Source: Oidiodendron maius Zn
Lineage: Eukaryota > Ascomycota > Leotiomycetes > Myxotrichaceae
Length of the DNA stretch: 64,000 nt
Assembly (NCBI GenBank): GCA_000827325.1
Contig: KN832870.1
Coordinates: 744,001-808,000, forward strand
Direction: 5' to 3'
Shown here in pieces: positions 1 through 10,429 of this stretch. The translations under genes were made by a program, and so were the position numbers. Numbering within the stretch: the stretch's first letter is position 1; each line of letters starts with the position of its first letter. The notes under the pieces were generated by a model, which was not told the DNA's origin, made no database searches, and saw nothing but the letters and a program-made list of their open reading frames with translations.

Positions 1-92
1 GCTCCTGCTACCTTAATTTGCGCGTTTTTGCTACCTGAATTAACTATTACGCAAAGCAAACAAGAAATCTACTAACTCACATTACTACTTAC

Positions 93-485
93 ATTATAGT
101 CCTTAGATCTAGATGTATAGCTTAGATAATCCTTCATGACTGAAGTGACTCTCTGGGTGTCCGCATCGTCACCTACTGTATCAAGGCACTACTCTAGAAA
201 CATTTTGAACCGCCTTGCAATGAAACCCTCTTTTTCGTGGTACTTTGTCTTGATAAATTTCTTGAGCGCTCCAAAGTGCTCCCCAATAGAATTGAAGTTA
301 CAGTAAGCGAATTCGCGATAGGAACTCTAATACTACTCTTACATTAGAGAGGGCCTTGATTTTACTGCGTAAATAGAACGGGCGCTGCATCTAGCAACTC
401 CCGTTATTTCGTAAGCTTTGAACGACTTACTGCGTAGCATGTCGCTAATCAGCGAATGCTGTGACTGCGCAAGCTTCGGCGCCAT
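93..485 (-). pseudogene. Tc1/mariner-type transposase relic with missing core
   Basis: Read on the minus strand from an ATG at 485, about 48 codons match the N-terminal helix-turn-helix of fungal Tc1-type transposases (begins MAPKLAQSQHSLISDML, then ITGVARCSARSIYAV) and stop near 339. After a short stop-containing stretch the frame resumes with the C-terminal part of the same family (FNSIGEHFGALKKFIKTKYH, then GFIARRFKMFLE, a stop, CLDTVGDDAD). In intact members the Asp/Glu catalytic core lies between these two parts; here it is absent. This is therefore an inactive, internally deleted copy. No terminal inverted repeats were identified. The family call rests on recognition of the conserved blocks, not on a search. 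Confidence 0.6.
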
Positions 486-731
486 TCTTCTCGATACTGA
501 ACTCTCTTAAGCATCTTGTGTATAGTAAGATACGAAACCAGCTTCAGTCCAAAAAATTCTAATGATTCTTATATTGGGCTACAATTTCACTAACACTAAC
601 ACCCTTACAGTTAGCTAGGTTTCAGACGCCGCTCCTTACTTGGCACTCATCACGTGAGAAGTATACAGAGGTATCTAAGTACTCCTATCTAAAGCGCGAT
701 GGCTTGCCACGTTACTATCGCCCCCCCCCCC

Positions 732-1146
732 NNNNNNNNNNNNNNNNNNNNNNNNNNNNNNNNNNNNNNNNNNNNNNNNNNNNNNNNNNNNNNNNNNNNN
801 NNNNNNNNNNNNNNNNNNNNNNNNNNNNNNNNNNNNNNNNNNNNNNNNNNNNNNNNNNNNNNNNNNNNNNNNNNNNNNNNNNNNNNNNNNNNNNNNNNNN
901 NNNNNNNNNNNNNNNNNNNNNNNNNNNNNNNNNNNNNNNNNNNNNNNNNNNNNNNNNNNNNNNNNNNNNNNNNNNNNNNNNNNNNNNNNNNNNNNNNNNN
1001 NNNNNNNNNNNNNNNNNNNNNNNNNNNNNNNNNNNNNNNNNNNNNNNNNNNNNNNNNNNNNNNNNNNNNNNNNNNNNNNNNNNNNNNNNNNNNNNNNNNN
1101 NNNNNNNNNNNNNNNNNNNNNNNNNNNNNNNNNNNNNNNNNNNNNN
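732..1146. other. Assembly gap (415 N) bordered by C runs
   Basis: A run of 415 undetermined bases is flanked by 11 C on the left and 10 C on the right. The C runs may be a real homopolymer that stopped sequencing or a gap-closing artefact. Open frames crossing the gap have no meaning. Between the gap and the ATG at 1532 no gene is visible; this stretch should hold the promoter of the downstream STAND gene. Confidence 0.95.
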
Positions 1147-1531
1147 CCCCCCCCCCAAAAGCTAATTGTGTATACTCCACTTTCTGTGGCTTAGCTTACT
1201 TTAACTGGTAAGAGAAAATGTTATGATCCATGCATCCTATCATTACTCAAGAAATCTGATCTGTTTACTTTCCTTAGTTAGGCCGTCTTAGCCATAGAAA
1301 GCGGAGTATGTACAATTAACATGGGGGGAATAGATTAGGTTGGCCAATCCGGCCTAGCCACAACCAGTCAATCACTAACGATGAACTAAGCGATGGATCT
1401 CTCAGCCGCACCGCTCAACCCACGTAGTCCATACATCATAAACCGCGACCGGTCGCACTCTTCATCCAGATACAGATGAGGCTTCTTGTTGTCCTGTCTC
1501 CCTTGCCGCGGTGGGCTCTCTAGCACGAGGT

Positions 1532-4500
1532 ATGGATCCTTTAAGCGTAACTGCTAGCACTATTGCAATAGCATCGAGGGTTCTCAACATTCTCGGAGAT
1601 ATTGGCGCTTACGGCCAGAGACCCAAGAGGTTCGACTCCATCAGGATCGAGGTTCTAGCAGTCCTGGAGATTCTGAGGACAATTTCTAAGCATCAGTTTG
1701 AGCAACCTGGTGGGGAGAGCTGGGAACCCTACACACATCTGTTCCTGTCCTGTAGCGATGTACTGCAGAGAATACTATCCGAAGTTGAGAGAATCGTGGG
1801 CAAGCGGAACAGCGTGCTGCGAGGCTTCGCCCTGATTGTAACGTCAGAACGTCTTGACAACCTGCTCGGACAACTCGACCGGTACAAATCCACCTTCACC
1901 ATCATTATTTCGGGGCTGGCGAGGCAAGTTTTCCCATCCGTATTGGTTTTGAATTTTTGTTGACCGGCGGCGCTCAATGGAGTGTAGCATCCAATCCGGC
2001 ATCACCTCGAATGACATCGACTTTCTTAAGAATCGGGTTACGGATCTGGAAGCACTAAATGTTGAACAAGTACATCGGTATGCGGAACTGGTGGAAGAGT
2101 CAAGAAATGACATCTTACGCTCGCGAGTCCTCGATTGGATTTCTACCTACGATGTTAGCGCCAGTCAGTCTCGTGCAGACGGATATCGGCTACCTGGGAC
2201 TTGCAAATGGCTTCTGCAAACTCCTGAATTTTCTCAATGGGATACAGGTACTGGCAGAAATGTATTAATCGTGTCAGGCAGCGGTGAGTTGTGATTAGCA
2301 TTATCATGCGGCAAGTCACGCTCAGTTAGCTAAGGCCTTTCTAGTCGGCACCGGGAAATCCGTGCTCAGGTGAGAAGCCTCAAAATTTCTTAAACACAGG
2401 TAAGTAGTCTTGCAGTGGAGAGTGTGGCTAACTTTCCATACCAGTTCCTACATCATTCAGCATCTTGAACGTTCATCTAAGTTACATGATGATCCACGGC
2501 AGATCGCCTTCTTTCCTCAGTCACAGTCAGAGAATCTGACGGCCAGGCAGGTCTTACTTAATTTGCTACGACAACTTCTAGAAGATCATGTTATTCTTCC
2601 ACCATGGATTACACATCATTTTAGTCGAGCACGAAAGAGCGCCTTCAACATTTTGGATATCAAGCAGGCCTTTAAGGTTGCCCTTCAGTCCCTGCAACCG
2701 ACCTTTGTAATTGATGAGATCGACGCGGTCGATAACTGGCCCGAGATCTTCGATTTCTTTTCGGAATTAGGGCAGTCGTCTGAGCCGGGATTGAGGCTCC
2801 AGCTTCTTGTTTTCAACCGACCAAACTGGCTCCTAGAGGAGAAGTTGAAAAGCACCCCACATATATGTGTCAACATTGCGAAATCCAACTCGGTGGACAT
2901 CGACCGCTTTGTGAAGAGCAAGATTGGAGCAATCGATCACATTGCTCGACGGCCTGACTTGCAAGACCGTCTGGTGAGCTCGATTTTGCCTCGTGCTGAA
3001 GGATGGTTCGTGGAAACGAAATCCGACGGTGTCATTTCAAGCTGACAGTGATGGCACTAGCTTTCTCTGGGTTGCAAGCGTCGTCGCGGAGATTCGGCAC
3101 AGCAAATCTTCACAAGCGATGAGAGCTGCGGTCGAGGAGTTGCCCCAGACAATGGCAGCCACCTACGATCTGCTTGCCCGGGATATGGACCAGACGGACA
3201 GAGCAGCTATGTTGTTCATTTCTTTAGCTCCGCGCCGGTTAACTGTGGGAGAGTTGGAGAATATTGTTGCTGTTTGGTTCAAGGATACCGAACCGGAAGA
3301 CCGCTGGGATTTCCGACCGAACAATTTCCTCGAGTGTAAATCAAACACGAATACAGTGAGTTTTACACACTTCAGTGTTCAACAATGGATCCTCTCAAAG
3401 GTCGATCCAGACTCTGCAGCAGCTGTGTCAAAGACGCTAGGCACCTTTGTCCCCGTTCACAATGCCCCAGTACCTTCAACTGTCTTTGTACCCGAGAAGA
3501 ACGAGCCGAGTTATTACCAGGATGATGAGGTAAGCTCAGTTCATTCTTACTCTTCATCACTATTCAGCAAGGGAACCCTGATTCCTCCAATGCAACTATC
3601 TGGGTATAGTACCATGCAGTCCCTTGGGACTCAATTCGCCGAACTATTCCAGGAGCAAGCCGAACTCCGAGTCCTCACACTCGAATTTCTCAAGGTCAGA
3701 GGACGATATGGCTTTGAGGAAATGTTCACTTCGCTACTCAAAGTATACTCCGCAGCGCTCATCCCGATTGCACCATCAACCACTGCCAGAGTGGCCGCTC
3801 TCCTGGCAGGTGATAAAGCCGCCCAGATCTCATCGGCATTAACTAAGGCGTCAGGATACCTGGATGGCAGCCTAACTGCCACTAGAAGAGATTCCCAAGG
3901 TAAGGGCGCGGCCAAAGACAGTGGCTTTCTAATGGACAAATTCTTTGAGTCGCTCCACATTCCCGCTGAAGAGCGGACGCCTTCGTCAACTTCCTACGAT
4001 CCGGATTCTCAGGTCGCTACACCTACGAAGCCGCAGCACTCAGTCATCGGCAACATAGAACGATTGACAGTTCCCGTCAGAGCCCTGGTGGTGAAGGAAG
4101 CACCTGCCTCTGAAGAGTTCGCCGATGGCCTCTACATTAATCTCTCAGGGGTCAAAGTATGGCTTGTAACTGCCCCGCCATTCGTCCAGATGCTCAATCA
4201 ACTCGCGGAAAAGCTGAACCCCTCCAAAACCCTTCCACATATACCTAAAGTGGCAACGGCGACGATCAAAGCTACAAGCAAGTCAGGTTTGAAAGTCTTC
4301 CTCGGTATCGTTTTCCGGTTTTTGCTCTTTGTTATCCCCGGGGGAGAAGAGCCGCTTTCGGATGGGTTCAAAAGAGTACGATGGACTTGTGTAAGTATTC
4401 CCACTCCTTTGAAAAAAAGCACTAAGACCTGACATGTGAGGGACAGTTCTGCGGCCGGCGTCTATACGACGACTTCTGCGAGGTGATTCCTGGATCTGTG

Positions 4501-6130
4501 TCGAATATTCAAGCGGCACTGAACTCGGCATACAGGCCACACAAAGCAACGTCCATGAGCGACGGGAAAATTAGCCGAGCTCCTATTATGCGCCATAGTG
4601 TTTATGTTGCTTTCTTGGCCGTTCTGATATCGCTGAGTCCCGTTTCACCTATAAAACGGCTGTGGGCAGGTATCGCTGCTATTTTGGTATACGGATGCGT
4701 GTTGTCAATTATCGCTGCTGTCTTTGGTGTCCTACTCATACTCCTCTATCAGAATTGGTCTGAATCAAGATCGCACCCTGGTTCATCCTTAGACGCAGCG
4801 TGGACAGAAGCTAATTCTCCCTTACATGACAAAGACGACATGAATGAGGCTGACTCAGGGAGGGAGCGTAACATCGCGAACAAAGGTACTGCAGAACACG
4901 GGGAACAACACGTCCGGAGACGGTCTTCGGCGCCTTCCGCAACTGCAGCGGCCTCCGCTAGCCGCGGCCAACCCACAACCCATGCAGGTCCTAGTAGCCA
5001 GAGGGAGGTTGTATCAAGCCACGGGCGAGACTCAGGTAGCGAGAGCGATTCACGTCGTAGGCATCGTTCTAGTGGCAAACACGGCAAACGCCTTACGAAG
5101 GACTCAAACTCGTCCCATGGCGAAGACTCCGAGGAAGAGAATGGGCAAAGGCACGGAGTAGAGCTGGAAAGACGACAAGCGCCCGATGAAAGGCGGTGGA
5201 TTCTCGCGCTATTCGAGAACAACGAAAGAGACGACATCTATGTCTACCTCAACGCCCGCATTAGGAATTGCGACTTCGTCCTCTTCAAGGGCCTGAAGCA
5301 GAAATATCACCAGATATCGAGCCGGTGGTCGCGGTTCTGGCAGCTGAAGCAAGTTCAAGCCCTGCGCGTGGTACAGGTATGTGTCGTCGATCTCTGTTTT
5401 CTTTGTATAGAATCAAACCATGGAACACAGTACTGCCGAGAGCGCGAGGATTACTGACAGGTGGGGCTGTTGCTACTAGTTCAATATCGCCGACGAGAGA
5501 CGAGGTGACATCATTCAGAAAGACGTCTGGCCGCCCGAACACGACCCGCAGATGTGGTATTACATCCCCTACCCGGCTAAGGAGACCATCCCGCCTGTCG
5601 GCTCGCGGCATCTCCTCAGCGTCTGGCGCGACCTACACCACGCCGACCGCGCCGCCTACGCCGAGTACCTCGCCGGCGCGACGCGCTTCGAGAGGCTCCT
5701 CGATTGGGCCCGCGACGTGCCCCATATCTTCTGGCAGGACGTCCACGACCGCATCCGCGGCTTCGGCCGTGCGCACGGCCTCCTAGATGACGAGGACGAC
5801 GCCGCTGTCGAGTTGAGCAACGCCCTCCCGGACCTGATGCACGCCCACGATATCGAGCAGCCGCACCGGCAGGCGCGCACTCGCTACATCCACGCCCGGC
5901 TGCCTAAGAGAGCCGGGGCGAAGACGGCAGTGACCTGGCGCGACACTGACGCCCCAGAGGCGTGGGGGGTGCTGTTTGAGGAGGCCTTCCACGTCCACCG
6001 ACTTCTGTTCTTCCTCCTGATCATCTACTCGGCGTTCAGCCTGGTGATGGTGGTTTGGCTGCTCAAGACGTATGGGCTCAACCTGCCTAGCTCTTCAGTG
6101 GGCGTCGCGTGCATGTCAGGGATGGTCTAG
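1532..6130 (+). CDS. STAND/NACHT-type NLR-like protein with membrane segments
   Basis: Fungal STAND P-loop NTPase, a class implicated in non-self recognition. Proposed exons are 1532-1923, 1988-2283, 2345-2369, 2445-3005, 3049-4390, 4447-5376 and 5480-6130, closing at about 1398 aa. The start MDPLSVTASTIAIASRV is typical of the fungal N-terminal adaptor domain of such proteins. Walker A (GSVGTGKS, about residues 228-235) is rebuilt across the second intron; Walker B is TFVIDEID near residue 325. A motif seen in several fungal proteins (RVRWTC then GRRLYDDF, split by an intron) lies near residue 870. Two hydrophobic helices (about 920-980), a Ser/Arg-rich linker and one more helix near 1355-1375 follow. 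Intron 1 is GC-AG. The junction at 3006-3048 uses a weak GTTCGT donor and a 43-bp intron, so a frameshift there is possible. No WD, ankyrin or TPR repeats were seen. Confidence 0.72.
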
Positions 6131-6934
6131 CTTATATATCGCTCTTCATTACGGTGTGGTTGAAGTGGGCGGAAAACAGGTAGCGCAGGGCGGAGACGAG
6201 GAAATAAATAAGCCACCACGGTAGAAGCATCGTGCGAGAGTGGAAGCCGCTCAAAGGTCTATGTCGGTATCAAAGAGAATATAACACCAATCCAGCTAGG
6301 TGGTCAATTAGAAAGTAGAGGCCTCTGGCATCCACTTTCGGGCAGCTGTAAAAGAAACGACCTTTCAAGCTCCCCAGCAGCCGCTGCACAGAGAAATGTA
6401 AGTACCTATTGTTGGTGTGACCGAAGGACTCAATATACGCAGGCATACCGTACATTTGGTACTGCTTATGTATTTAATAGGCTTCTCCCACTGTAGTGGC
6501 AATTCAAGTCGTCAACTCCAGATCGAGCATAGCAACACCTACTACTCGAATCTACCTATCACGTGCTATGTGCCAAGCAGGGAATGCATAGGTAAAATGT
6601 TGCTAACCGTATCTTTACTACTTAGCGATAAGATTCTCGGCAAATATAAAAACTTATAGAGTGTAAACTGAAGCTGGTTTCGAATGTTACTGTACCTGTT
6701 GCTCGCAAATTTTGAGCCTTCCTTTCCACTGTATAGTACTTTTCACAGCCCGTAGCCTTTTTCACAATTGTCAGATTGAATAAATTTCCCCAGCTCAAAA
6801 AGAAGTAAACCCAACTTTGTGTTAAAATATCTGAGACATGACAACTTTTCATACAGTTCTAAGAGACCAGCTTATCTTGATATAAGTAGGCACCTCATTG
6901 TTCAAAGAAGTCTGCTTATATAGTCTAAAGTACG
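6131..6934. other. Intergenic, no gene seen
   Basis: AT-rich DNA between the STAND gene and the convergent reductase fragment. Only short open frames without recognisable content are present. It should contain both 3' ends. Confidence 0.6.
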
Positions 6935-7591
6935 TTATTGCACCAATTCAATGCCAGGAGTATCTGCGACTCGATAGATCAGCTTCTTGGCCGTTATATT
7001 TCCTTCCTTCAACTGCCGTAGTCCGTCCTCCACTGATTTCAGCCCATGCGGGAGAATCTGATACGGATGTCCACTCATTTTGCCCTGGGCGAGCCACCTG
7101 GCCGCAAGTCGGAAGAGAGAGTACGCAAAGTCAACATCTTCTTCGCATTTGTGATCCCAAAAGGGCGTAGGTTGACCATGCACAGTGCCAAAGAAAGTAA
7201 TACCGACGGAAATTGTAGAAGGAATGGAACTATAACCCAGACGGGGTAGATAGACGGAAATTCGACCTCCGCACTCTAAAACTTCTGACAGATACTTCCA
7301 ACTAGTGTCGTTGCTTATAGCATCAACAGCATGGAAGCATTTCTTGCCGCCAAGAGCAGCTTTCAGGTCGTTGACAACATTTTCCTTTCTGTAGTCAATA
7401 AAGTCCGTTACCACGCCAAGCGACTCGAGATATGGTCTGCCAGATCCACAAACGGCTATGATTTTTTCAAACCGTCCTAGCTTTGCCAGCTTCAATGTGT
7501 AACTTCCAATAGCAGAAGCTCCTCCGTAGACAATTAGCGGTGGTTGGACAAAGCTGCTATTGGGGGACGTTGGGAATGGGTACAGTGGTGA
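6935..7591 (-). pseudogene. Zinc-type medium-chain reductase, C-terminal fragment
   Basis: About 218 codons match the nucleotide-binding and C-terminal half of fungal medium-chain dehydrogenase/reductases (quinone or enoyl reductase-like). The Rossmann stretch LIVYGGASAIGSYTLKLA is near the start, then DFIDYRKENVVNDLKAAL and HAVDAI follow. A splice acceptor (TAG, complement of 7592-7594) borders the fragment and about ten codons resembling the preceding family sequence precede it. The GroES-like N-terminal half (roughly 130-150 residues) has no place before the HET gene that starts at 7892 on the other strand. It is therefore truncated and probably non-functional, perhaps by a rearrangement that placed the HET gene here. 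The reading frame itself carries no stop. Confidence 0.6.
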
Positions 7592-7891
7592 CTACGTTAA
7601 TTACCAGTGTCAAGCGTGAGCGCAAGGGTAGGGTCATGTGAAAAGAATCAAAGATGTCTGAATAGTAAAGGAGCGCTCTAGCTAGCTATATAAGGGGGTC
7701 CTGAAATAAGTAATCAAACGTAGGCTTATCTCAAGGCACGTGATATGTGCTTGATAACTAGGTGCGCTGAGTCATCATTCCTGAAGAGGAAAGGTGGTCG
7801 CGATTTATTAACGTGGCTGCTAGCGGTTGCTAAGCTCGGCGCCGCCAGCACACGACAGTTCATACCTAAAGTATTCCTTCCAAAGACACAG

Positions 7892-9691
7892 ATGGCCCCG
7901 TTCCGATACGAACCAATCGACCTTGGAGGGCCTGCTTTTCGGCTTGTGCGACTTCTCAAAGGCAGCAATTTCGAGAATATTCAATGTGAGCTTTTTCAGG
8001 CATGGCTCCCCCCAGTCGGAGGCGGCATACCCTATGAAGCTTTATCGTATACATGGGGCGGCACGGAAAAACCGGACGCTATTGAGATCAATGGGAGCAT
8101 AATGGATGTTACCCTCAATTTATATTTGGCGATGCAGCATCTCCGCTTCGAGGATAGGGACCGGATCCTGTGGATTGACGCTATTTGTATCGATCAGGAC
8201 AATATAGAAGAGAGAGGACATCAGGTTCAACAGATGGCAAATATATACAAGCAGGCTGAACAAGTTCTCATCTGGTTAGGCAGCGCTACGGACGAGATAG
8301 ACCTTGTCATGAATTCTATGAAACGACTGCAGGAAGAGAGTTTTACTTATCCATGTCATGACTGGAAACATGCAGATGCACGCTGGATGGAAATATGGTC
8401 AATTACACAGCGTGACTTAGGCTATATATATCAACACGTTAAGGACCGACAGCGTGAGGGCCTAGAATTGCTCCTAAGGCGATCTTGGTTTAGGAGGATT
8501 TGGATTTTGCAAGAAGTCGCTAACGCACGGGCCGCTATCATCGTTTGCGGCACCAAGTCTGTCTCAGCACGTATCTTCGCTCTTGCTCCATCCTTAGTAG
8601 GAGTAAACCCGGAACTCCATTGTCAAGCCGTCTTAGATATATTCCCGGGTTCTTCACGAAAATACTCTTGGTGGAGCGAGAAGCGGGATCTTTACACTCT
8701 CTTAGTAAAGTTTGGCAGAAGCGAAGCAACTGAGCCTCGAGATATCATTTATGCGTTGCTTGGAATGTCTTCAGATGCCTGGGACACCGATCTCCTGCGT
8801 GTAGATTATTCAAAGCCCGAGAAGGAAGTTATTTGCGAGGCTACCTCATTCTTACTCTCCCTTAACCGGTTGGGCCATTCTATTAATCTACCCCACTGGA
8901 CGTTGTCTAAGTTCTTGTATAACTTAAATTCCTTAAGTGGTGCAGTTCTCAACTGGACAATGCGCACAGGGCAAGAGGCAGTAGTGAAGCAGCTGTTAGG
9001 GTACAGAGACATTGATGTCAACTGGACGGGTGATAATGGCCAGACGCTGCTGTTGTGGGCGGCAGAGAGAGGGGACGAGGCAGTGGCGAAGCTGCTAATA
9101 GAGCGCAGCGATACTGATATGAACTTGATGGATAGAAAAGGCCGGACGCCGCTATCGTGGGCGGCAGAGAGAGGGGACGAGGCAGTGGTGAAGCTGCTAA
9201 TAGAGCGCAGCGATACTGATATGAACTTGACGGATAGAGGGGGCCGGACGCCGCTATCGTGGGCGGCAAGGCACAAGGGAGTGCTATTAGAGCGCAGCGA
9301 TACTGATGTGAACTTGACGGATAGAGAGGGCTGGACGCCGCTATCATGGGCGGCAGAGAGAGGCCACGAGGCAGTGCTAATAGAGCGCAGCGATACTGAT
9401 ATGAACTTGACGGATAGAGAGGGCCGGACGCCGCTATCGTGGGCGGTAAAGAGAGGGGACGAGGCAGTGGTGAAGCTGCTAATAGAGCGCAGCGATGCTG
9501 ATGTGAACTTAACGGATAGAGGGGGCCGGAGGCTGCTATCGTGGGCGGCAGAGAGAGGGCACGAGGCAGTGGTGAAGCTGCTAATGTTACGTGGAGGTCA
9601 TTACAAGCTCAGGACACATTCGCACCACCAGCGCTTATGGGGCAAATATTATATAAGGTTGCCCTTTTCGGCCAAGGTGGTGCGAATATGA
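7892..9691 (+). CDS. HET domain protein with C-terminal ankyrin repeats
   Basis: A single-exon protein of 599 aa from the ATG at 7892 (MAPFRYEPIDL). The frame is open upstream to 7745, but the HET homology begins soon after 7892. The HET (heterokaryon incompatibility) domain is shown by YEALSYTWG near residue 50 and RILWIDAICIDQDN near residue 91, followed by an IYKQAEQVLIWLG-type block and WILQEV. HET domains act in programmed cell death after fusion of incompatible hyphae. From about residue 350 there are seven ankyrin-type units with the core GRTPLSWAAERGDEAVVKLL. Two units are shortened in frame. The last unit runs into a non-repeat tail (LRTHSHHQRLW) and stops just before a T-rich tract, so the original 3' end may have been lost. 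Its place beside a STAND gene fits an incompatibility locus. Confidence 0.85.
   Translation: MAPFRYEPIDLGGPAFRLVRLLKGSNFENIQCELFQAWLPPVGGGIPYEALSYTWGGTEKPDAIEINGSIMDVTLNLYLAMQHLRFEDRDRILWIDAICIDQDNIEERGHQVQQMANIYKQAEQVLIWLGSATDEIDLVMNSMKRLQEESFTYPCHDWKHADARWMEIWSITQRDLGYIYQHVKDRQREGLELLLRRSWFRRIWILQEVANARAAIIVCGTKSVSARIFALAPSLVGVNPELHCQAVLDIFPGSSRKYSWWSEKRDLYTLLVKFGRSEATEPRDIIYALLGMSSDAWDTDLLRVDYSKPEKEVICEATSFLLSLNRLGHSINLPHWTLSKFLYNLNSLSGAVLNWTMRTGQEAVVKQLLGYRDIDVNWTGDNGQTLLLWAAERGDEAVAKLLIERSDTDMNLMDRKGRTPLSWAAERGDEAVVKLLIERSDTDMNLTDRGGRTPLSWAARHKGVLLERSDTDVNLTDREGWTPLSWAAERGHEAVLIERSDTDMNLTDREGRTPLSWAVKRGDEAVVKLLIERSDADVNLTDRGGRRLLSWAAERGHEAVVKLLMLRGGHYKLRTHSHHQRLWGKYYIRLPFSAKVVRI
9038..9590 (+). 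repeat. 102-bp tandem repeats encoding ankyrin units
   Basis: Units begin with GGCCGGACG-type sequence at 9038, 9140, 9242, 9329, 9422 and 9524. The spacings are 102, 102, 87, 93 and 102 bp, so the fourth and fifth units have lost 15 and 9 bp in frame. Most units are nearly identical at DNA level, including synonymous positions, which indicates recent duplication or gene conversion. Confidence 0.85.
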
Positions 9692-10429
9692 ACTTCCTTT
9701 ATTTTTATTTTTTTTTTATTTTTTTTTTAAAATCCATACTCTTTTTAGCTGAATTATTTTTAGCATCAATGTGACCTTCACCTCGGCGCACAGTGGGTCA
9801 ATCTGCCGAAATCTCTTGCCGGAAAAATCTGCCGTGACGTGAGGAAGAATCGCCAGCTATATCAAATTCATCTTCTAGCCGAATTCAGGGCCTGCAAGAA
9901 AGGGCGCAGTTTGCGCGCGTAGTCTGAGCTCTGTTCTGTGTGAGCGGTCAGACAGTTGTGAGTGGCCCTCTCAATGAATGTTATATATAACAGGCTGCAG
10001 GTTGCTCCTAAGTTCTGAAATGCCTTCTCTTTTGCAAGTTTGCAAAAGCGCCTATTTTGTCACAGGCCCAGAGCCTTACGGAAGGTCTCATATTTGTCCA
10101 TAGATTTTCAGAGCATACACTCTAGCACCTACGCTTCTTCATTCTGACCGTAGATATGGATTTTCATTCCGACCTCGGTTCTTTGCAACCATACGGACGT
10201 AACATTCTGCCCCCCACCAATTGCCAGCATCCAACATTCCTTTCGAAGACTGGAATCACGCTCGAGCATTAGTGACTAAGTACCCACCTCAAATCGTCCT
10301 CTGGATTATTCGGGAAGTGTCATGTGGTGAGTTGGTCAACGATGCCGAAAGAAATATAGTTCTGACAAACAATTGTGAATAGAACCAAGGGACAGCCCTG
10401 CGTTCTCAGGACCTCCAAGCCTTTTCTCC
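9692..10429. other. Intergenic with T-rich tract
   Basis: The stretch 9700-9730 is almost pure T with scattered A. Beyond it no gene is recognisable; the right part should hold the promoter of the next gene. Confidence 0.5.

Noticed and set aside
689-1211. Open frames of 147-170 codons on both strands
   Set aside because: They consist almost entirely of undetermined bases in the gap and carry no information.
4749-5237. 162-codon minus-strand frame opposite the STAND gene
   Set aside because: Leu/Ser-rich antisense shadow of the Ser/Arg-rich linker of the plus-strand gene.
9018-9347. Repeat-containing minus-strand frames opposite the ankyrin region
   Set aside because: Antisense shadow of the 102-bp repeats; the plus strand reads as ankyrin units in the HET protein.
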